Source: Isoetes taiwanensis
Lineage: Eukaryota > Streptophyta > Lycopodiopsida > Isoetales > Isoetaceae
Assembly: GCA_021234155.1 (NCBI GenBank)
Contig: JAJEKV010000045.1
Coordinates: 6,095,470-6,159,469 of the forward strand
Direction: 5' to 3'
DNA: 64,000 nt
This document shows positions 55,420 to 64,000 of the stretch, piece after piece. Position 1 is the first letter of the stretch, and every line of letters starts with the position of its first letter. Both the position numbers and the translations under genes were made by a program. The notes under the pieces were generated by a model. The model worked only from the letters and a program-made list of their open reading frames with translations. It was not told the DNA's origin and searched no databases.

Positions 55420-57320
55420 AACGAGAATTTTGACACCACTAAGACTACTATCTCCATGAAAATGTATCAAGAGCATATTAGCTCATGAACATGAAACATA
55501 TTGTTGTTATGTATCCATTCTATGCACCGTAAATAGCCAAGTGGGAAACTGGAAACCCACCATTTACATGCATAAATACATACGACTATTATGGAGCCTC
55601 CATCTCTCGCGAGTCCTTCTAATCTCTTGTTTCTCTAGCGGTATCTCCAGCCTCACATCCTCACATCTTGACATTCTAGTTCAAATCCATTCTAATTTGG
55701 AAGTACTCGACGGTGCCACTTTGCAAATAGCGAAGCAATTTTACATGATATAAAACTACCAATAATTTCAACAAAATGTGTGTTACTTCAAATAATAAAC
55801 ACTTGTTGGTTAAGAAAATGTTACATATGCCTACATCAATGCAAGAAACTATGTGAATGTGCGCAAATATCCATCGAACATATGCACGACCTTGGGCCTG
55901 ACTATTCAACATCATATTCGAATGAGGTGTGTTTGTGCTTGAGCTGCTCAATTTTTCGTCATTTTAGCATGTCTTTTGGCACTTTCATTCTAGTGTATTT
56001 TCAGATGGTTGCCCTTTTATATATTTATCAAGCCATACGACTGCCATCATTTATAATGGCTCCTGAGGCATTGGCCGTCATCATTCAAAGCCTATTCCTC
56101 TATCATGTACGTTAAAATTTTTATCTATCTATCCACCTATCATATAAGGTGGCGGCTCCATCAATGGTGGCGATCAAAATGAAGGTGCAGCTTTGACCAT
56201 ATAATGTGGCCAGTTACCGTTGGTGTAGGTGGAGTCCTTGTTGGCGCACCAAATGAGAGGAAATGGCCACAATAAAATACCTTGCCGTCTTAAGGTTTGG
56301 CCACAACGGATTAGGGTTTCGCAAGTGTATGCGTTTCAGAATTGAGGCCATGGTGACTGTATGTTTTTTGTTGGCAAACAGGAGACGTCGTTGATGGCGC
56401 TGGTTCTTTACCTCATTGGAGACAGCTAAATCATGGGTTTTTACCTCGGTTCCCTCCAAGAATAGCTTGATTTCCTCCAAGAATAGGCTTCTCAATGCTG
56501 TGGTATAGCTTGATCAGACCATCCATTAGCAGGATCTTGCTCTGCTGGATTGGATTGTCGACATGGCATATTCAAAGCCTTTGATTTTTGTGTTTCCTTA
56601 ATTGCATCCAGATGAATGCTTAAATTCTGGTAACTGTTTCTGTATATACATGTAAAAATACCTTGAGAAGGCCTTGAGAATCGTTTTCCTATGTTCCTTC
56701 TCCAGTTCCAAGTTATGTTCTTTACATTTTCATAAAAATCAGTAGTGTGAGATTAAGCTTTGATGCACTTGTAGATTCGTTGCAAGAGGATTCATTCTCT
56801 ATGCTCTTTCCTTTCTAGTTTTGGGAAGCATTGGCACGCTTCAACTTTGATCCATTTGTTTTTACTCATGCACCATGATTTCTTATCTCAACTATTTTTA
56901 TGACATGATTCTTTGGCTTTGTTGATGCAATAGATTGTATATGCTCAATACATTCTTCCTTTGGCTTGCTTTAGAAGGTTTTTATCAATTTTCTGCTCGC
57001 CTATTTCTGATTTTAAAGCTCAGAATTTCATGAAATAAACCTTAGAAATCAAAAGATCATTGCTTTTCCTCCTTAGAAAAACAGATCTTCTAGGCCTTTT
57101 ATTTTGGTCCGCAGAGCATCGAGCATTGGCAAAAAACTTGTTTTAAGTCCTGACACAGGATCTTGGACTAAAGAAGCTCTAGATTCTGCCATTGATTCTG
57201 TTGAGGATGGAGTTTTTTCCATTAAAAAAGAAGCTCTCCATTTTGATTCCCACAGAGGATGACCATACGAGTATTTGTACCATATGAGCATTATACTCAT
57301 ATGTATAAAAGATGGTCATC
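55418..57320. other. No gene recognised
   Basis: ORFs in this interval lack conserved motifs. Nothing further is identifiable. Confidence 0.45.
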
Positions 57321-57321
57321 A

Positions 57322-57458
57322 TGATACAAAAAAATAATTGCACAAGGCAAGTTTTGAACTCATAACCTTCTGATACAAAAAAGTAATTGCACAAGGCAAG
57401 TTTTGAACTCATAACCTTCTAATTACAACTTTGCAGCTTTGTCAAGTGCGTTACCAAT
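57322..57458 (-). mobile_element. tRNA-like SINE fragment with a 49-bp tandem duplication
   Basis: On the minus strand TGGTAACGCACTTGAC resembles a pol III A box and GGTTATGAGTTCAAAAC a B box about 35 nt later. Part of the unit (TGATACAAAAAA..TAATTGC...AACCTTC) is exactly tandem: 57322-57370 and 57371-57419, with one difference. It lies against the left LTR of the gypsy element. Confidence 0.45.
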
Positions 57459-57461
57459 ACT

Positions 57462-57733
57462 TGTTCAAGATATTTCCTTACATTCTCTTCATATGCGGAG
57501 CTATTTCCAGAAGGTTCTAGAATATTCCAAAAACCATTGACTTAGATATATAGGGGCGCCTTCTTTTTGTCGAACCATTCTGGTTCAATGCCAGTTTTGA
57601 GCCTTCTAGGCATCTCTCTTGTGTGTTTTTGCTTGTATTCACTACGATATTCTTAATTCTTCATCGTACATCAGATTCTTTGTCGATCTTCACATATTTC
57701 TTGTGTATTTTGTTTTTGCGTAGGTTCATGACA
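57462..57733 (+). repeat. Gypsy 5' LTR
   Basis: Aligns with 61704-62022 but lacks about 45 bp around the ACATGCATACGTGCC segment of the 3' copy. It contains TATATAGGGGCGCC, a likely TATA/initiation region shared with the 3' LTR (TATATATAGAGGCG). Confidence 0.75.
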
Positions 57734-58299
57734 GTTTGAAGGATCTCTTACCGATTCTTGTCTTCTCTAATCCTAAGCATTTCTTTGTCCATATTTGGTA
57801 TTTTTTGTCCCTGTGGAAGAAATTTCATCCTTGTTACAACAAGTCCAGCAGTTTATGCAAGTGTATCAGCAGTGCAGATAGATAATATATGAAATAATTA
57901 ATAATAAATCGAGCTTCATGAGATCAAAAAAGATCTCAAGAAAGGGGTAGCTTCTCATGGATCAGCCTCTAGTTCTGCATTGAGAAATTTGATCAAGATC
58001 CAAGCTCTGAGGTTTCTTGAATCTGATTTGGTTCGTTATTCGGCTCCACCCTCACAGGTATCCACGAATCATGAACAGGTCGAACTAGTTAGCTCTCTAA
58101 TTTCTGGGCCAGCTTTGAGTTGGTATGCCCCTTGCTAGAGACGGAAGCTTCTGAGTTGCAAGATTTCACAGCAGTTCTTGTTGAACTTGAGATACTGGTC
58201 GGTAGCATACAACAGTTGCCAAACTTGGCAATCTCAGACAAGGTTCTCGTCCGGAAACCGGGTTATGCTTCGAGTTAGTCAAATTTTTATAGATGCGGC

Positions 58300-58665
58300 A
58301 TGGATGATCGACCCTTCGAGACATGTTCTAAAGAAGGCTCCACGAGGGGCGTGAAGGATATGTTGCTGACCATAAAGGATTCCGGAACCTTGGATGAAGC
58401 TTTGAAATTTGCGGTTTGTTGTGATAAGCTGTCTTTTGGCGTGAGTCAAGAAAAGACAAAATCAGCATGTTTCTCTAGTTCCACCAGCTCTAGTGGCCAC
58501 AACAACCTCTGCACTACCCACAACTCTAAATCAAATGGTTGGGTGTCTTTGCAAATTGATCATGTAGTTCGAAGGCCCTTGTCTACGACCGAGAAGCAGC
58601 ACCGAAGAGAGGGTAGCTTCTGCCTCTATTGTGGTGGACTTGGCCATATTTATAGTTAAGCGCCC
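58300..58665 (+). pseudogene. Gypsy gag C-terminal part with zinc knuckle
   Basis: After a poorly preserved gag region (57960-58300), this frame contains a Ser-rich linker and a partial CCHC knuckle, FCLYCGGLGHIYS (about 58617), that lacks the last Cys before the stop. Confidence 0.65.
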
Positions 58666-58769
58666 AAATCAGTCGGTAAACTCCAGGAGTCGGTCCATGC
58701 AGTATTGTCTCTCAACAACTGACCACCAATTCTCAGACTCCTCCCACAGGTAGTGACGGATTTATTCCG

Positions 58770-59108
58770 TTAGATAAGGTCAATAACAAGTTTTTTATCA
58801 CTATATCATTAGAGTCAAAGGTTGGGAGGTTAGATGCATTGGCCCAACTTGATAGTGGTACTAATGCTTGTTTTATGGATAATGCATTCGCTACTAAACA
58901 TGCCATCTCTAGAAGCAGGATCGAGCATCCTAGTTCTGTTGATATGATTGATAGATGTGAGATCTCCTCGGGTGCAGTCATTGAATGTATTTCACCTTTT
59001 AAAGTTCTATTTGAGGGAGCATCTTGTAGCATTTCCTTCAATCTCATCACAATCCTACATGCACCAGTAGTCTTCGGTCTTCTCTGGTTAGAGTTACATA
59101 ACCCATAG
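58770..59108 (+). pseudogene. Gypsy aspartic protease
   Basis: The active-site motif appears as AQLDSGTNACFMD (about 58840), and the C-terminal flap region as VVFGLLWLELHNP (about 59070), matching the usual LDSGA and GxPWL blocks of gypsy proteases. It is open over this span. Confidence 0.8.
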
Positions 59109-59599
59109 ATTGATTAATGCTCTTGATCTTTCCGCTTTGCTAGTTCTAGATCTAGTCCCAGTTCTTCGCAGTTCTTGCCTCTGCGTCAGTATCTACTCCA
59201 ACTCATGCAGTATCATGGGCTCCTGATTTTACTCTTGCTCATATTCGGTTCCGTTTACGCTCCGTGTCTTGATCCCCAGTTCTTGTCTCTACTTGGTCAT
59301 GTTCTAGATGAGGTCACAGCCTAAGTTCTTACTTGATCCCTACTCCCCGCCGTTCTTGCTCTTACTCTTGCTCTTGTTCCTTCTCCTGTACAAGCTCCCC
59401 TTGGAAGCTTCATTCTAGTCACATCCTCAGCCAGTATCTGTAGAGATATCTCTCCACAAGTTTATAAATCTATATGACAAGATCCCAAGTTCAATTTGTG
59501 CATCAGAAGTAGGTATTTCGAGTGGATTCCAGTTGAATTGCATGTTGTATCCTAGTAGAGCCATTCTAGAACCTATTGTTCTAAATATGAACTCTAATC

Positions 59600-60600
59600 A
59601 ATGGACCCTAATTATAAGTTAGATGTATGTGTTTAGGATTGGTTGTTATTCTTATTTATTATCAAGATTATATTGATATGATGTGGTTGATCGCATAGTG
59701 CACCATTGGTGTATTGGGAAGGGGGGTAGAGACCCAGTAGCCATTAGTAGATGATGCTCCTAGTTTAGACCCATTAGTTCCCATTATTATTGCGTATGTG
59801 CATAGAGCCCACCTGGATAGGGAGGCTATTGAGTGACTGAGCACCACATAATGGGGTTAATGGCAAAGTGGAGGGAGGTCCCTGCTGAGCGCGGCTACCA
59901 GGGACCCATAGCGGTCTTGGCTTATAATCGGTCATTTCGTGTGGGCTTATAGTCGGTCATTCCTGGGTCAATGGTGTTGCCCTGACCCTCAAGAGTTGCA
60001 GGTGTTAGCCTGGCTCTTGTTTTGGGGAGTTCAGTCGGGTACGGACGTGTGTCGCCATGATCCTCTAGCTGCCCCTGGAGCCACTGCATTTTGGCAGGGG
60101 GAGATGCAACTCTTCCTACCTCATCGGATCGGGGAGATACAACTCGGAGTAGCCCCGTTAGGTGATACCATGGGATTACGTCTCCGGCAGGTTACAATCA
60201 CGACAGAGTTTGATTTAGCCTATCTGCAAAGTATGCACAGGAGGGGCGGATGGAGTGGTAAACCCTAGCTATTGTCTGTTATTAGCCCAAGTTATTGCCA
60301 TAACTCGATCTGATCTATCTGGAGACCCTAGCCTTCAGTCGATTCCCCCTCTGAGTCTGAGCATGGATAGGAGCCTCTATTTCATATATTTGTTGTATAG
60401 TTGTATTTGATGACATGGATTGATGGATTATCCCTTTGAGGTAGTTTATTTTTGTTGTTGTTATTGCTAGTGCTTACATTGTTATGTTTGCTTCTGCTGA
60501 TGTAGGAGCGCATTGGGAATGGGCCAGAATGACACCTCCGTGTCCTCTGCTCGTTGTCTGGCCATCCCCAGATGCAGGTTAGACAGAGGGCCCATGTGAC
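59600..60600. other. GC-rich block inside the gypsy element, unidentified
   Basis: Sequence between protease and RT is more GC-rich than its surroundings and does not read as pol. It carries a duplicated GGCTTATA.TCGGTCATT phrase (about 59920 and 59944) and a polypyrimidine/GTTGTT stretch. It may be an insertion, such as a solo LTR or a Ty3 leader from another family. Its boundaries are not resolved. Confidence 0.4.
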
Positions 60601-60659
60601 AGATGCTGTTGGATGGGGAAGGTCCTTCGATATATATGGTGGATTGTCGTATATAGCGC

Positions 60660-61345
60660 AAGGAGGATCACAACCGATGTTTTTGACAAGTTCAAAGCCA
60701 ACAAGCTTCTAGAGCATCATCCCTATGATTGGTCTATTGATCTCCAGCCAAAGATGATCCCACAATATAGCTCTATCTATGGTTTATCGCCAACAGAATT
60801 AGAGGCTTTGCGGACCTATATCGAGGAGAATCTTGCGATTGGATTTATCTGACATTCTCAATCACCTGCAGGGGCTCCTATCCTTTTTGTCTCTAAGAAG
60901 GACAATCCTTTGTGATTAGTTATAGATATCATGAGCTCGGTATGATCATTGTACTGTCGATATCCTCCTTCTCGATTCCAAAATTACTTGAATGGATGCA
61001 AAGACGACGCGATACTTTATCAAAATTGATCTTCGAGGCACCTATAATCTTATTTGGATCAGAAAAGATGATGAGCAAAAGACAACCTTCAAACTTGGTA
61101 GGTCATTTTGAGTACAACGGCATGTCCTTCGACCTTATCAATGCTCCAATAGTATTCTAGCACATGGCTAACGTTGTTTTTCGAGAGTTTCTAGATTTCT
61201 TTGTTATCATTCATTTAGATGATATTCCGATCTATTTGAAGACTCTAGAAGAGCATGATGAACATGTCTGGAAGGTCCTTCAGAAGCTGCAAAAACATGA
61301 ACTTTATGCAAGCTGGAGAAGTATCAGTTTGAGTACGATAATATC
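60660..61345 (+). pseudogene. Gypsy reverse transcriptase
   Basis: Conserved blocks: HHPYDWSIDL, YGLSPTELEALRTYIEENL, then a TGA in place of an Arg-like position, SPAGAPILFVSKKDN and FEYNGMSFDLINAP. The catalytic strand reads HLDD (about 61216, usually YLDD). Several stops break it. It is typical of chromovirus-like gypsy RT. Confidence 0.85.
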
Positions 61346-61539
61346 GAGTCCCATGGCCATCGGATAACTCCTCATAGAGTCTCCATGGATGCCGCAAAGT
61401 GTCAACACTATTTTGAAGTGGTAAACACCTTCTTTCGTCCAAAAAATTTAGTGTTTTCTTGGATTTACCAACTTCTATCGGCATTTTATTCAGTATTATT
61501 TGGAGATTGCGCTTGCTTTAACATATCACTGCAAAGGAT

Positions 61540-61700
61540 GTGCCTTTTGAATGGAGTGTGAAAACAGAAACTGCTTTCGTTACCCTGAAGCATGCTTTTA
61601 CCATGACACCACTTCTTCTTCATGCAAATTCTTCGGGCCCACATGTTATCGAAATGGATGCTTTTGATTTTGCTCTTAGTGGTATCCTAGTGCTATCAAT
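61540..61700 (+). pseudogene. Gypsy RNase H start
   Basis: FEWSVKTETAFVTLKHA and VIEMDAFDFALSGIL match the RT connection and the first RNase H block (ETDASDFALG). The domain is cut by the 3' LTR at about 61704. Confidence 0.75.
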
Positions 61701-61703
61701 ACC

Positions 61704-62022
61704 TGTTCAAGACATTTCCTTACATCTTTTTCACATGTGGGGCTGTTTCCAAAAGGTTCTAGAATATTCTAGAACCTACATGCATACGTGCCACTTGGCA
61801 TGATCTTGTCCATTGGAATGGCGCGATTCTGACAGTCGGCCTAAATATATATAGAGGCGTCTCCTTCTTGTTGAACCATTTCGGTCGCCAGTCTTGCGTA
61901 TTCTTGTTGTTTTCAGACCATTATATTATTGATTCTTTATCGTATATCAGATTATTTGTGATCTTTGCGTATTTCGTGCATATTTTCAAGTATTTTCCTT
62001 GTTTTTGCATAGGCTAATGACA
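61704..62022 (+). repeat. Gypsy 3' LTR
   Basis: Homologous to 57462-57733 with more internal sequence preserved, including a TATATATAGAGGCG promoter-like motif. It begins directly within RNase H coding sequence. Confidence 0.75.
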
Positions 62023-62470
62023 CAGACCACTCTCCGAATCCATGTGGTAGAACCAACAATAATGTTGGTAGCATTCCAAAGGGATTGGCTATTGAGAAAG
62101 AAATTTGCTTGTTTAATGGGCAGGTCATACTACGAATTTAGACATTACGAAACAAAGAGTTGTTGACAACTGAGATGACTATCATTAATAGATCCACTTG
62201 TTTTATGAATGGTTTGCCCAGAAAAAACTGGTAAAAAGCTCAATTTCATTAAAATGGGACTCATCCATTAATTTGGGAAAACAAACACTCCTACATATCA
62301 CATTAACATATCTGTCAATTTCATCAACAAGAAGGTATATAGTACATGTGAAGTAACATGATAACTAACATTGCATTAGTGTGCAAGAGCCTACAATGAT
62401 TACACATTTTACTTAACTTGATAACATGAAGCTATTCATTACACATGAGAAGTAAAATATGATTGTTTGA
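62023..62470. other. No gene recognised
   Basis: AT-rich spacer without motifs. Confidence 0.5.
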
Positions 62471-62474
62471 TATC

Positions 62475-63966
62475 TTATGATGTGCCATGCATGTTCAAGT
62501 TGCATAGAGCCTTCTGCATCTCTTTCTTAGGTATCTTATGTGTAATCGAATTTATATCCCTTTTGTTTGAAATGTTATGATCGTGTGGGTTTGGATAAGA
62601 CCATATCACACAATCTACTAGCTCCCTTCTCGGTGCATCAGAGGGATTCATGCGCCATCGCTTGTTACAACAATCCTTATACAGTTCCTTACCATCTAAA
62701 CTTTTCTTCTTGCTCACTGGTACCCAGTACTGAATCATGAACCATAGGCGTTCATCGCTATCCACATTAGTACATGGGTCAGTTAGTGCGTGTCCTAGCC
62801 AAACTGGGTAGATGTCTTGGTCAGGCCTAACAAGCACAAAGCAACCCTTGTGTATATCATCAAAAGATGTCCACTCTGGTAGACCATGTCATCTTGATCG
62901 TGCACTTTTATGTCCAACATACTAATTTTCATGGGGTCTAAGGAATCTCTCCACCTACTCGATGGTAGAAAACCATCTGTCAAAATAGAAACCTCACTTG
63001 AAGTCTTTGTGAGTTTACTAGCTATATTCTCCCAATATGAAACCAAGGTATGGAATGACCTTCTTTTCATTTCAGACATGTTATCTCACTCTTCATATGT
63101 TTCCAATGCGCAATATATGATTGTATACCTTTTTGGAATTGCATGGCATCTTTCAGTGACTCAAATGGTGCCATAGGCTTTGGTTGACCTGGAGGAAGAA
63201 TAGGTCGGCCTTATTCATCCTTCTTCCACATTTCTATATTATGAGTTGGTTCTCATGACATATCTGACGGTCGAAATTTATATTGCATGATTGGAATGCC
63301 ATCCCTCATAGAAAACTTGAATTGTAGTGGTTTAGAAAGCCCAATAAGTGTTTATTTACCATCAATCATGTAGTTGTTAAGGGTCTATCCCGTCTCACCC
63401 CCTTAATCATATGCTCTCATACATAATTCACAGTTAAATTATGAGATGACAATTGCAGACAGCAACGCTTACCAGATTATTTATACATCCATATAATTCA
63501 TCCAGTTCTGGTTCATACAAATCCTCTATGGCATTGAATTCAATACCCTGGTACATAAAGATTAGATTATGAACTTTGTAATGCAGGATTGACACAAATG
63601 AATCACGAAATGGAGAGTTTATGTTGATCTTGTGCTGGTCAATAACTGAACCATTTACCCTGGATAAAACTTATCACTAGAGTTGTCCACTGGACCATCT
63701 GCGGTCCATGGACTAAAATTGGTCCATCGTACCTCTGCCACTTAAACCCATATATCTAGAGATGAACTTCTCCATCTACCACCACCTTTTGAATCTTCAC
63801 TTGATTCTTTATGATCTACAAGAATTTCATGACCAATGGATTCACCCATATCTTGTGGTGATTGTCCAAACCTCATACAATTTAGCAGTTTTCGTACTAG
63901 TCCATAACTGCATTCTTCATGTTTTCTAGCACAAAGGGGTCCAAACCTTGCCAAAATCAAAAGCAA
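62475..63966 (-). pseudogene. Transposase-like relic with C-terminal BAH/tudor-like domain
   Basis: Minus-strand frames: 63966-63742 (FGPLCARKHEECSYGLVRKL), 63079-62870 (RRSFHTLVSYWENIA) and 62850-62475 (FVLVRPDQDIYPVWLGHALTDP, MIQYWVPVSKK, CNKRWRM). The last block has the layout of the small C-terminal domain also seen at 25298-25759 (PFWIVRV...VHWYQTKD). It is found in uncharacterised plant transposon-derived proteins. A frameshift near 62850 and gaps between segments show decay. Upstream coding would lie beyond the window edge or has been lost. Confidence 0.4.
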
Positions 63967-64000
63967 ATGATTTTTTATGGTAAAATATATTAATTTGCAT

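Larger units (their letters stand above)
57462..62022 (+). mobile_element. Degenerate Ty3/gypsy retrotransposon with two LTRs
   Basis: Two related LTRs (about 57462-57733 and 61704-62022) both start TGTTCAAGA[T/C]ATTTCCTTACAT and end near ATGACA. They enclose gag, protease, RT and the start of RNase H in gypsy order. The integrase region is missing and the 3' LTR abuts RNase H. Many stops and frame changes indicate an old, dead copy. Confidence 0.85.

Noticed and set aside
1-64000. CRISPR arrays, bacterial operons, rRNA genes
   Set aside because: No regularly spaced direct repeats with unique spacers, no Shine-Dalgarno-linked gene runs and no rRNA signatures. The sequence is eukaryotic throughout.

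Overview
This window looks like nuclear DNA from a land plant with a large, repeat-rich genome. The reasons are introns with GT..AG borders, an LEA/seed-maturation (SMP) gene, a SPARK-type receptor kinase, Ty1/copia and Ty3/gypsy remnants, L1-type LINEs, Helitron ends and several MITEs. There are no rRNA genes, canonical tRNA genes, CRISPR arrays or bacterial operons. The mix of many LINEs, transposase-like relics and a ParB/DNA-methyltransferase gene suggests to me a non-seed plant (fern, lycophyte or bryophyte) or a gymnosperm. That placement is inference only.

Layout. 1-4.5 kb: intergenic, with tandem repeats, a tRNA-like SINE and an 88-bp-arm foldback. 4.5-7.96 kb: 5'-truncated L1 LINE on +, with an extra 3' ORF. 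8.3-14.6 kb: Helitron termini, a Tourist-like MITE and gene-poor sequence. 17.3-18.25 kb: 3' end of a second LINE type with an ATT-repeat tail. 19.2-20.55 kb: three-exon SMP/LEA gene, the cleanest multi-exon gene here. 21.05-21.3 kb: hAT-like MITE made largely of a GGAACG hexamer. 21.3-23.6 kb: truncated copia. 25.3-26.75 kb (-): transposase-like pseudogene. 27.7-28.5 kb: intact ORF with a BAH-like pattern. 29.6-29.9 kb: TAZ-like fragment. 30-32.7 kb: duplicated receptor-kinase debris. 32.7-33.6 kb (-): a second transposase-like relic.

33.5-43.1 kb is the centrepiece. It is an intron-containing gene coding for a ParB/sulfiredoxin-like domain followed by a beta-class (motif IV before motif I) N6-adenine/N4-cytosine DNA methyltransferase. 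A complete L1 LINE (34495-41590) has split it, with perfect 16-bp target-site duplications. That LINE carries two MITEs of its own, giving a readable three-level insertion history. The gene also has several frame breaks, mostly near short A runs, so this copy is dead or badly assembled.

43.5-46.2 kb: dispersed and tandem repeats. 46.55-49.4 kb (-): eight-exon SPARK receptor-like kinase. 52.3-52.96 kb: J-domain exon of chloroplast DnaJ type with HAD in place of HPD. 57.3-62.0 kb: SINE-like sequence and a degenerate Ty3/gypsy element with two LTRs. 62.5-64 kb (-): a third transposase-like relic that runs toward the right edge.

The genes do not form a pathway. The plausible host genes are the SMP gene, the SPARK kinase and perhaps the BAH-like ORF and the J-domain exon. 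Most of the rest is layered mobile DNA.
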